Below are positions 59,201 through 64,000 of a DNA stretch of 64,000 nucleotides, one piece after another (within the stretch, counting starts at the first letter, position 1; each line of letters begins with the position of its first letter). The translations under genes and the position numbers were made by a program. The notes below the pieces were generated by a model. The model had not been told where the DNA came from, searched no databases, and worked only from the letters and a program-made list of their open reading frames with translations. This DNA comes from Arthrobacter sp. B3I4 (GTDB lineage: Bacteria; Actinomycetota; Actinomycetes; Actinomycetales; Micrococcaceae): assembly GCF_030816855.1 (NCBI RefSeq), contig NZ_JAUSYK010000001.1:3224001-3288000 (forward strand), in the 5' to 3' direction.

Positions 59201-59406
59201 TTCCGCGACTTGGAGACGACCCACACGCCGCCGTCGTTCAACTCCACCTCGGTGGTCTTGAAGCCCGGGTAAATCACCGCAGCGACCACCAGGACCACCG
59301 CGGCGAGGCCCAAGGCGGCGGCGGTGAGGAACTTTTGGCGCGCGCGGAACCGCGGCTTCGTGAAACCCGGCTTCTTGGCTCCCAGCAAGGCGAAAAGTCG
59401 TGTCAC
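53293..59406 (-). CDS. giant membrane-anchored surface protein with beta-propeller-like, cadherin/Ig-like and fibronectin III repeats
   Basis: 2,037 residues from GTG 59406. A basic cytoplasmic stretch (1-25) and a single membrane helix (about 26-50) make it a type II membrane protein. Outside: a beta-propeller-like region with repeated short strands and two Cys (to about 410), then about eleven Ig/cadherin-like repeats of about 95 residues carrying NDSDPDGD-type calcium-site motifs (about 415-1480), five fibronectin III repeats (LTW, VNWT, VSWA, VTF, VHWT), and a C-terminal domain of about 110 residues with six Cys (possibly three disulfides). The protein could reach far from the membrane across the wall. 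First gene of the operon; a hairpin lies upstream. Function inferred as adhesin or stalk only. Confidence 0.85.
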   Translation of the reverse strand: MTRLFALLGAKKPGFTKPRFRARQKFLTAAALGLAAVVLVVAAVIYPGFKTTEVELNDGGVWVVSKSRNAVGRLNYPSRVLDGAVTPASTSFDVLQDAGTVFVDDASGATLNPVSAAQMRLGGDKKLPGSAEVSFGSKVIAVTDTAKGSVWALSPSTLNGFDAENSEPVLNGEQGTVSVVGADDRIYSVDPKAGRVTVTSVDGQGAVAESQASTWDGLKGAGSLQLTVVGDQPVVLDAGRGKLFLPGGRELALAEARDAKLQQPGPAADTVAVATPKALLEQPLDGSTARTVTFGGQGVPAAPVQLGGCMHAAWSGANKYVRDCENDADDKTVAVPKASASPSYVFRVNRDLVVLNDVNSGNVWLVNQNMLLVNNWDDVIPPKNQSNDQDQESADNNTINILPDRTKPNRPPETKPDAVGVRPGRTTVLSVLDNDSDPDGDVLTASLAGNGAKSGSMESIYGGTAFQITVPADAKPGTETIGYNAADGRGLSAGGSIALSVVGPEENKPPLFKRGEPTTLLVEQGKSVSQNILTDWTDPDGDDLVLMDAKADNDQDQVKVRRDGLLSYQDSGAAPGKKTVTVTVWDGRATTTGKVTVNVQPPGALQPVVNADHVTAVAGQDLVIAPLKNDTDPNGGALRLAQVEAAGPAQLGPVTDGGTFTFRSDTPGPVYLTYLASNGPQSTQGLIRVDVESGKDAGSPVAVHDLALMPVGGSVLVDPLANDSDPAGGVLVLQSVQLPENATASVSVIDHSVLRVTDVLGSKDPFTFRYTMSNGTKSATGSVSVVPVPAPAVVEAPQPKPDEVNVRVNDVVTIPVLANDTHPQGEKLSVDPVLPQPVPEADGKSFVSENALRFIAGPVPKTVRAIYNAVDPQGQKSAAAVTIHILPLEGAQNSRPQPKNVTARVVAAGTVRIPVELDGIDPDGDSVQLTGIDSTPSMGTATVGSNFIDFTAAGDGAGTDTFRYKVVDRQGAVNTGTVTVGIAPRGDTNQKPTPVDDEIKVRPGRQIAVDATGNDTDPDGDPIRILANGVEAAPELQATVSKQSGRIILLAPGQEGTDNVRYTVADDRGAQAQAAIAVKVQKDVPLQAPIARDDRVTSAQTLGKTAVDVPVLKNDEDPDGVGENLKVAAEAKTARPGTDGNMIVELTEAPQLIPYTVEDVDGQKSTAIIWVPGLGQQVPTLAKDEVIEVVAGQSVTVDLKEWVKVRDGRTPRLTQTDRIKLIGADGSDSVANGGTALKYTAGKDYVGPGSLSFEVTDGTGPDDPAGLKSTLSIRTKVLPDPNRNNPPVLLGSQLDVPKGDTAGTDLEKLTTDPDDGDLGSMKYELAGSVPAGFNVSIDGKTLKASAKDGTNAGTTGAVQVKAKDRRGLETTATYQLAVTASNRPKPVANDDVEDNAAVGKPVSVNVLANDANPFPETALKIISAVPETGSGIVKANGDSVGVTPAASGTMVVSYTVADKTGDSSRYATARVRLNVKDKPLAPGTPQAQSVGDRTALLTWTPPADRGSPITKYTVYGEGGYSQDCPANSCTLNGLTNNTKYHFQVTATNAIDQSERSPASAEVRPDVKPDTPAAPSLKFGDKQLTVNWTAPASKGSAIKSYDLEISPAPAGQNAQVQNLTAVSYVWKGLTNGVAYKVRVLARNDAKDPSEWSAYSAAETPAGAPLTPAAPSASAAQPVGAQSQLRVSWAAPNNNGDAVSSYTLTTLRGGAVLTSQQVAGTSQNVTVDNSEADYTFTVAATNKAGTSGTSPQSAPVRAAGKPGTVTSGTAKATGNPGQVDVTFTPLNAAQRNGSQDTEIRYSYRASSGQSGPIAAGGGTIGGLPNGQNVTINIIATSTKNNVSGDGKAIGTANPYGPPGAPVLSAQGSTTQQVHWTWSNPANDGGRNLDHFEVSYEGGGWTSVGLANRYDRDTGAWSSTKNLKVRACTVVCGAADSANATSGKDPAPPLTEVRVKAADNNSCPGKPGVPDRYYRDANGAQCGGDDANWVSTSDGWIPTPCWSDIYNHNEKWYKMNGGPHPGWYVKWTTVDVRGPGVGAC

Positions 59407-59462
59407 AGCTTCAGATGTTCCTTTGTATGTGCAGCTGCAAAGTGCAGCGGCGTTCCCCCGGC

Positions 59463-59482
59463 GGGGCCCGAGACTCGGCCCC
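59463..59482 (-). terminator. hairpin between the cyclase gene and the giant-protein gene
   Basis: On the plus strand GGGGCCCGAG pairs with CTCGGCCCC (one bulged C), loop A. It lies 115 bp after the cyclase stop and 57 bp before the giant-protein start, both on the minus strand, so it may end the birA-PH-cyclase transcript or be part of the next leader. Confidence 0.4.
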
Positions 59483-59596
59483 ACGTCCCGCGACAGCCTA
59501 CCCAACGATGTTCCGGAGCGCGATGGGGACCTCTCCCCGGCCGCCCGTCGTGGGGTGCAGCGTCCGGCGTCTCGTCCAGGCGCCTAATCCGGCCGC

Positions 59597-61030
59597 TTAG
59601 TCCAGGACCAGGCCCTTGCCGCTGCCCCGCTGCAGCTGCACGGGGAGGATTTCGCCGAAACCGCGCACGTTTTCCGCGGGCCGGGGAAGCAGCACGAAGC
59701 GTTCGTCTTCTTCCAGGGCCGCCGCCGTCATGGAGTCCACCAGCACCGTGCCCGGATCCGCCAGCGCGGTCAGGCGGGCGGCGAGGTTCACGGTGGGCCC
59801 GTAAATGTCGCCCAGCCGGGAAAGGATCCGGCCCCACACCATGGCGACGCGCGCCTGCGGCAGGATCTCGTCCTCATTGAAGGCCTGCGAAAGGGCCAGC
59901 GAGATCTCCGCACCGGCCGCGGGCGTTTCGGCAATGTAGAGGACTTCATCGCCGACTGTCTTAACCAGGCGGCCGCCGCCGACGGAAATAATCTCGGCGC
60001 ACTTGTTCTCGAACCGCTGCACCAGCTGGGCCAAGGTCTTTTCGTTCATCCGGCGGGACAGGCTGGTGTAGGACACCAGGTCGGCGAAGCCGACGGCGCG
60101 TGCCAGCGGCAGGGGCGCGTCGTCCTCGTCCCCTTCGCGGCCTTCCTCGCTCGAGGCCAGACCGGCCTCGGCGCGGACCGCGAGGCGCTGGACGCCGGCG
60201 TTGAGCTGGCGCCGCCAGGAGTAGACCAGCATCTCCTCCAGCGCGTCCACGAGGGAGGGCAGGAGGTTGACCAGCCGTTTGCGCGCGACGGCGTCGCTGA
60301 CGCCCTGCTGGTGGACCATGTCCTCGACGAGGGCCTCGATCTGCCAGACCACCATCCGGTCGGTCATCTGGCCGATGGCGCGGGTGACCGAGATGGCGGC
60401 TTCCTCGGTGAGTTTGCCGGTGCGGACCAGGTCCACGACGGTGTTCAACGCGGTCTGGTCCTTTTCGGTGAAGGCAACGTCCTCATCGCCCAGGTTGGGG
60501 AAGCCGAGCGCACGCCAGAGTTTCCGGGCGGACAGCAGTGACAGCCCCGCACCGGCGGCGACCTCCCGGCGGCGCAGCTTCCGCTCTCCGCCCAGCAGCC
60601 GCTGTTCCAGGGCTTTGGTGGCAAGCCGTTCAGCGGACAGAGTGCCCGTGGCGGGGGGTGCGGCGGCGCCTGACGGGCCGGCGTCGGGGTCGGCGTCGGG
60701 GTCGGCCGGGTCCGACGCCGGAACGGACGCCGGAGCGGCCGCGACCTCGTCGTCAAGGTCATCAGGACCGGCGGCGACGTCGACGTCGTCCACGTCGTCC
60801 TCACCGTTCCCGGCGTCCCCGGCGTCCCCGCCGCCGTCGTGCTCGGCGCCGTCGTGGCCGCCGCCGTCGCGGCCGCCGCCGTCGCGGTGGTTCGCTTCTT
60901 CATTGGCGATCGAGTCGAGCACGGCCGCTTCGAGGGACGACGCGTCCACGACCGCTGCCGGGACGTCGGACGGTTCCGCGGCCAGAAGTCCGGTGTCGTG
61001 CTGCGCGTTGTCAGCGTTCATCTCCTGCAC
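59597..61030 (-). CDS. class III adenylate cyclase with Rv1264-like regulatory domain
   Basis: 477 residues. Residues 1-125 are acidic and low complexity (DGGGRDGGGHDG, DPADPDADPDAG). Then the adenylate-cyclase regulatory domain seen in Rv1264-type enzymes (LLGGERKLRRREVAAGAGL..ARKLWRALGFP) from about 145, and a class III cyclase domain at about 310-460: metal Asp in FADLVSYTS, KTVGDEVLY, and transition-state Asn/Arg in YGPTVNLAARL. It converts ATP to cAMP. In M. tuberculosis Rv1264 the regulatory domain makes the enzyme respond to acid pH. Start GTG 61030 with GAGGGAAG directly upstream, inside the end of the PH-protein gene (20-bp overlap). Confidence 0.9.
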   Translation of the reverse strand: MQEMNADNAQHDTGLLAAEPSDVPAAVVDASSLEAAVLDSIANEEANHRDGGGRDGGGHDGAEHDGGGDAGDAGNGEDDVDDVDVAAGPDDLDDEVAAAPASVPASDPADPDADPDAGPSGAAAPPATGTLSAERLATKALEQRLLGGERKLRRREVAAGAGLSLLSARKLWRALGFPNLGDEDVAFTEKDQTALNTVVDLVRTGKLTEEAAISVTRAIGQMTDRMVVWQIEALVEDMVHQQGVSDAVARKRLVNLLPSLVDALEEMLVYSWRRQLNAGVQRLAVRAEAGLASSEEGREGDEDDAPLPLARAVGFADLVSYTSLSRRMNEKTLAQLVQRFENKCAEIISVGGGRLVKTVGDEVLYIAETPAAGAEISLALSQAFNEDEILPQARVAMVWGRILSRLGDIYGPTVNLAARLTALADPGTVLVDSMTAAALEEDERFVLLPRPAENVRGFGEILPVQLQRGSGKGLVLD

Positions 61031-61607
61031 CTTCCCTCATCTCCCATGGCCACTCGTTGGAGTTCGGCATCGTGTCGTCGGCCTCAATCAGTTCACCCTC
61101 CGGAAGGTCGTCAATCGCGTCGAGGATGAAGTTCCGGAACGTCATAACCTCGGGCACGTCCGGAATCACCGTGCCGGGGGGGTACCCGGTATCCAAGGAT
61201 ATATTCCCCGAACGCAGGCTCCGTTGGAGCAGGGTCTGTTCGATGAACACATTACGGACTGCGGCGAGCGGCACCTGCTGATCGCGGCGGCGCAACATGC
61301 CGTAGCGGGCTACGAGGCGCCGGCTGGTCAGGGTGTAGCGGCTGGCGTGCCAGGTGACCACCTTGGGCAGGCAGTATCCGACCAGGATCCACGCGGCCAG
61401 GGCCAGGCTCGCGCCGATCATCCACGGCGTCCAGTCCGGCGTGACCAGCGGAACGACCTTGGCCGGTCCGCCCTTGATAATCCAGGCACAGGCATAGGCG
61501 GTGAGGGCGGCGACCACAATGAACAGCAGGGCCGGAACTATCAGGGTCCGCGGCTGCGGGCGGGTCACGACAATCACTTGCTCGCCCGGGAAGAGCTCTT
61601 TACGCAT
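61011..61607 (-). CDS. PH domain membrane protein (bPH2/YdbT-like)
   Basis: 198 residues. Two membrane helices (about 22-45 and 63-85) precede a bacterial PH (bPH2) domain with WHASRYTLTSRRLVARYGMLRRRDQQVPLAAVRNVFIEQTLLQRSL, the usual core of the family. Polar C-terminal tail overlaps the cyclase start. ATG 61607 overlaps the birA stop by eight bases. Such proteins are widespread and of unknown role; they may anchor partner proteins in the membrane. The coupling to a cyclase gene suggests but does not prove partnership. Confidence 0.88.
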   Translation of the reverse strand: MRKELFPGEQVIVVTRPQPRTLIVPALLFIVVAALTAYACAWIIKGGPAKVVPLVTPDWTPWMIGASLALAAWILVGYCLPKVVTWHASRYTLTSRRLVARYGMLRRRDQQVPLAAVRNVFIEQTLLQRSLRSGNISLDTGYPPGTVIPDVPEVMTFRNFILDAIDDLPEGELIEADDTMPNSNEWPWEMREGAGDER

Positions 61608-62517
61608 AGCCGCTTTCGCCGCCGGTCTCGCCGGGCGGGGTCCAAGGACGCAGGTGCACGACGTCGCCGGCGGTCACCACATGCTCGTGCCCGCCGGAAT
61701 CCACCACCAGCAGGGAGCCGTACTCGTCCAGCCGGCTGGCGTGGCCGATGATCTCGTGGTCGCCGGGCAACTGGGCGCGGACCTGCTTGCCGAGCGTGGT
61801 CAGCACGTGCTCCACCCGCTTGTGGAGGCTGGGTCCCCCGGCCATGCCCGCGGCGGGGTCGCCGTCGGCGTTGCAGAAGCTGCGGTACAGCATGGCGAAA
61901 CGGGACAGGTAGCTCTTCAACAGCGACGTGCGGTCCACGGTGGCGGGTTGCTCCAGCAGAACCGAGGTGGCGGTGGGCACTGGCAGTTCGGCTTCGGTGA
62001 GGGTGACGTTGAGTCCGGTGCCGAGGATGACCGGGGGCACCGCGCCGTCGCCCATGGGTCCGAGCTGCGCAAGGATGCCGGCGATTTTCCTGCCGCGGAC
62101 CAGCACGTCGTTGGGCCACTTGAGCTCCGCGGGGATCCCGGCCGTCTCCAGCAGGGCTTCCCGCAGGGCCAGCGCGGCCAGCAGCGAGAGCCAGGAGTAA
62201 CACTGGGTGGGCAGCGGGCGGCCCTCGGCGTTGACCGGACGAAGCACGACCGAGACCGAGACGGAGCTGCGGGCCGGGGCTTCCCACAGCCGGTCCAGCC
62301 TGCCGCGCGCGGCGCTCTGGTACTCGGCGGCGAGCACGGACAGGTCAGGCCACGCCCGCGGATCGACGGTGACGCCGCGGAGCAGGTCCGCGTTGGTGGA
62401 TCCGGTGGACTCCACCACGGTCAGCTGCGGAATGCCGTTGGCGGTCAGGAATGCGGCGTCGCTCAGCGCGCCTTGGTCCAGCGGCGGACGGTCCGGGATC
62501 TCCTGCGCGGCTTCCAT
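61600..62517 (-). CDS. birA: biotin--[acetyl-CoA-carboxylase] ligase
   Basis: 305 residues, the stand-alone type without an N-terminal DNA-binding domain, as is usual in actinobacteria. It makes biotinyl-5'-AMP and attaches biotin to carboxylase carrier proteins. Marks: VVESTGSTNADLL at about 35-48, the biotinyl-AMP loop YQSAARGRLDRLW (variant of GRGRxGR), SVSVVLRP, and LKWPNDVLVRGRKIAGIL at about 135-150. The loop variant lacks the first glycine of GRGR. C-terminal domain (VDSGGHEHVVTAGDVVHLR) is present. First gene of birA - PH - cyclase. Confidence 0.92.
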   Translation of the reverse strand: MEAAQEIPDRPPLDQGALSDAAFLTANGIPQLTVVESTGSTNADLLRGVTVDPRAWPDLSVLAAEYQSAARGRLDRLWEAPARSSVSVSVVLRPVNAEGRPLPTQCYSWLSLLAALALREALLETAGIPAELKWPNDVLVRGRKIAGILAQLGPMGDGAVPPVILGTGLNVTLTEAELPVPTATSVLLEQPATVDRTSLLKSYLSRFAMLYRSFCNADGDPAAGMAGGPSLHKRVEHVLTTLGKQVRAQLPGDHEIIGHASRLDEYGSLLVVDSGGHEHVVTAGDVVHLRPWTPPGETGGESGYA

Positions 62518-62656
62518 CCCTGAATCCTACCGAGTAACCGCCCCGCCGGCGTCGGGCCGGGGCGGCGCTGCAGTGCCCCCCGGCGGCTGAGGCGCCCGCC
62601 GATCAGCCCTCGCAGCCCGGTGGGCGGCCGGTAGGTAGCCCCGGGCAGCTCGAAAC

Positions 62657-63562
62657 TCAGAGGAAAATGTCAGGAACCAGACGGTCCTCGGGTGCACCCA
62701 TGCTGTACGGCGCGAAGTCCGTGACGCCGGCCGCCGCCAGTACTTGCTCGTCAGTGTAAAAGTTGCCGCTCCAGCTGCCGGATTCCGGGATGGCATTGGC
62801 AGCGGTCAGCACGGCGTGCGCGGCGTCGGCCATGATTTGCGGCCCACGCGCCCCGCGGACGATCTGTTCGCCGCCGGGCATGTTGCGGATGGCAGCGGTG
62901 TCGATCAGCGTGCAGGGCCACAGCGAGTTCACGCTGATGCCGTCCACCTTGAGCTCCTCAGCCAGGCCCAGGGTGGTCAGGCTCATGCCGTACTTCGCCA
63001 TCGTGTACGCCAGGTGCAGCCCGGCCCACTTGGGGTCCAGGTTTAGCGGCGGCGAGAGCGTAAGGATCTGCCCGGCGTCGGACTCTCGCAGCGCCGGCAA
63101 CGCGAGCTTGCTCAGCAGGAAGGTGCCGCGGACGTTGATGTCCTGCATCAGGTCGTAGCGTTTCATGTCCACCGCGTCGGTCTTGGACAGGTCGATCGCC
63201 GAGGCGTTGTTAATCACGATGTCGATCCCGCCGAAGCGTTCGACCGCTGAACTAACCGCGCCGGCGACGTCGGCGTCGTTGCGCACGTCGCCGACCAGTG
63301 GCAGCGCCTGTCCCCCGGCGGCTTCGATCTGCTCGGCGGCGGAATAGACAGTGCCTTCGAGTTTGGCGTGCGGCTGGCCGGTCTTGGCCAGCAGCGCGAC
63401 ATTGGCGCCATCCCGGGCCGCGCGGAGGGCAATGGCGAGGCCGATTCCACGGCTGCCGCCGGACATCAGGATGGTGCGGCCCCGGAGGGAACCCGAGGCC
63501 TGGTAGGGGCCCTGCTGCTGTTCGTGCGGGGCCGTGCCCGAAGCGTCGTTGCTTGAAGTCAT
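62657..63562 (-). CDS. short-chain dehydrogenase/reductase (HSDL2-like)
   Basis: 301 residues. Rossmann motif LMSGGSRGIGLAIALRAARDGANVALLAKT at about 32-60, NNAS, catalytic Ser in LTLSPPLNL, YTMAKYGMS (Tyr and Lys), and LWPCTLIDTAA. The AK..TGQPHAKLEGT..AAEQIEAAGGQALPLVGDVR part is typical of the HSDL2-like SDR family, thought to act on acyl or steroid substrates. Short Gln/Ser-rich N-terminus of 25 residues precedes the fold. Single-gene unit. The ATG at 63562 is followed upstream by an AAGGTGG site. Confidence 0.88.
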   Translation of the reverse strand: MTSSNDASGTAPHEQQQGPYQASGSLRGRTILMSGGSRGIGLAIALRAARDGANVALLAKTGQPHAKLEGTVYSAAEQIEAAGGQALPLVGDVRNDADVAGAVSSAVERFGGIDIVINNASAIDLSKTDAVDMKRYDLMQDINVRGTFLLSKLALPALRESDAGQILTLSPPLNLDPKWAGLHLAYTMAKYGMSLTTLGLAEELKVDGISVNSLWPCTLIDTAAIRNMPGGEQIVRGARGPQIMADAAHAVLTAANAIPESGSWSGNFYTDEQVLAAAGVTDFAPYSMGAPEDRLVPDIFL

Positions 63563-63630
63563 GGGACCACCTTAGCCGATGTTACCGGCCAGTAACATAC
63601 CTTCGCGGCCGGGGGATTTTTCCGGCGGCT
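63563..63630. other. non-coding region after the SDR gene start; nothing clearly recognised
   Basis: Divergent flank of the SDR gene with no supported gene; contains the SDR promoter region, including an AT-rich patch GTTACCGGCCAGTAACATA. The rest of the 438 bp to the window end is the repeat pair listed next. Confidence 0.4.
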
Positions 63631-63764
63631 GCGACGTTCCTGCCCAGTTACTCCCCCGCGGGGCGGCCGCTCGGGCTGCCGATCCCCGGAAGCCCGCGGG
63701 CGGCCTGCACTGCTCCGCCGAGTAACTGGGCAGGAGCGCAGGCCGCCCGGCCGGCCGGGGCCGC
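63631..63764. repeat. 134-bp palindromic repeat, copy 1
   Basis: Begins GCGACGTTCCTGCCCAGTTA. Inverted arms of 15 bp (CCTGCCCAGTTACTC at 63639-63653 and its complement at 63720-63734) enclose 66 bp rich in GC, followed by 30 bp of GGCC-rich sequence. It is about 94% identical to copy 2. Confidence 0.8.
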
Positions 63765-63866
63765 AGTCCGCAGGGCCGGGCCTGCCCAGAGGGCAGGTTC
63801 CGCGGCGGCCCCATCAGTCGGCGGCGGCGGCGGGTATCTTCCGGGGGCGGGGTATCTTCCGGGACC

Positions 63867-64000
63867 GCGACGTTCCTGCCCAGTTACTCCCCCGCGGGGC
63901 GGCCGCTTAGGCTGCGGATCCCCGGAATCCTGCGGGCGGCCTGGACTGCTCCGCCGAGTAACTGGGCAGGAGCGCAGGCCACCCGGCCGGCCGGGGCTGC
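63867..64000. repeat. 134-bp palindromic repeat, copy 2 (reaches the window end)
   Basis: Direct repeat of the element at 63631 with 8 differences in 134 bases, in the same orientation, period 236 bp. The 15-bp arms are intact in both. The spacer contains a small tandem of GTATCTTCCGGG. The window stops here, so more copies may follow. Confidence 0.8.

Noticed and set aside
56164..59880. Long plus-strand open frame opposite the giant-protein gene
   Set aside because: Same reason: a GC-driven shadow with no recognisable domain, no ribosome site, running across two genes and their gap.
60640..60900. GTCGGG and GCCGTCGCG-rich tracts as a functional repeat array
   Set aside because: They encode the acidic Asp/Gly/Ala-rich N-terminus of the cyclase, so they are explained by low-complexity coding sequence.

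Overview
The window is high-GC actinobacterial chromosome. The gene families, the two SAM-IV riboswitches, the GTG starts with GGAG-type ribosome sites and the dense ATGA/GTGA gene couplings suggest the Micrococcaceae (Arthrobacter / Pseudarthrobacter type). That placement is inference. There is no phage, plasmid, integrase, CRISPR array, tRNA or rRNA gene.

1-36,900 is mostly housekeeping and catabolism. It opens with the tail of an S4 RNA-binding gene, an esterase, an SGNH hydrolase and a small SHOCT-like membrane protein. Next come mmsA/mmsB (valine and methylmalonate-semialdehyde catabolism) with a divergent LysR gene. An accessory stretch at 6,000-9,000 holds poorly recognised genes. It is followed by an MHS-type MFS transporter, metX and metY (each behind its own SAM-IV riboswitch), a VOC protein behind a possible iron box, and a CPBP protease. 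Then come a frameshifted adenylate-forming ligase, hutI and a DAO-type oxidoreductase, kbl/tdh (threonine to glycine) with a divergent LysR gene, and gatCAB. The block ends with an FAD monooxygenase, a CitMHS citrate transporter with a divergent CitA/CitB-type two-component system, a GNAT enzyme, an inositol-monophosphatase family gene and ligA.

36,948-59,406 (minus strand) is the most interesting part: one probable operon, tightly coupled over most of its length. In transcription order it encodes a 2,037-residue membrane-anchored protein (about eleven cadherin/Ig-like and five fibronectin III repeats), a MoxR ATPase, a DUF58 protein, a TgpA-like transglutaminase that lacks its catalytic Cys, and a zinc-ribbon/RDD/FHA protein. 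These are followed by a PP2C phosphatase, a zinc-ribbon/FHA protein, a membrane Ser/Thr kinase, an FHA/winged-helix protein, an EccC/EssC-type ATPase with FHA domain, and a WXG100 protein. It looks like a minimal type VII secretion apparatus (no EccB, EccD, EccE or mycosin in the window) joined to a phospho-threonine signalling circuit and a giant surface stalk. Directly upstream lie birA, a bacterial-PH membrane protein and an Rv1264-like adenylate cyclase, then an SDR gene and a pair of 134-bp palindromic repeats at the right edge.

Two apparent single-base indels in G/C runs (near 16,656 and near 47,000) disrupt otherwise intact genes. They may be sequencing errors or real lesions.
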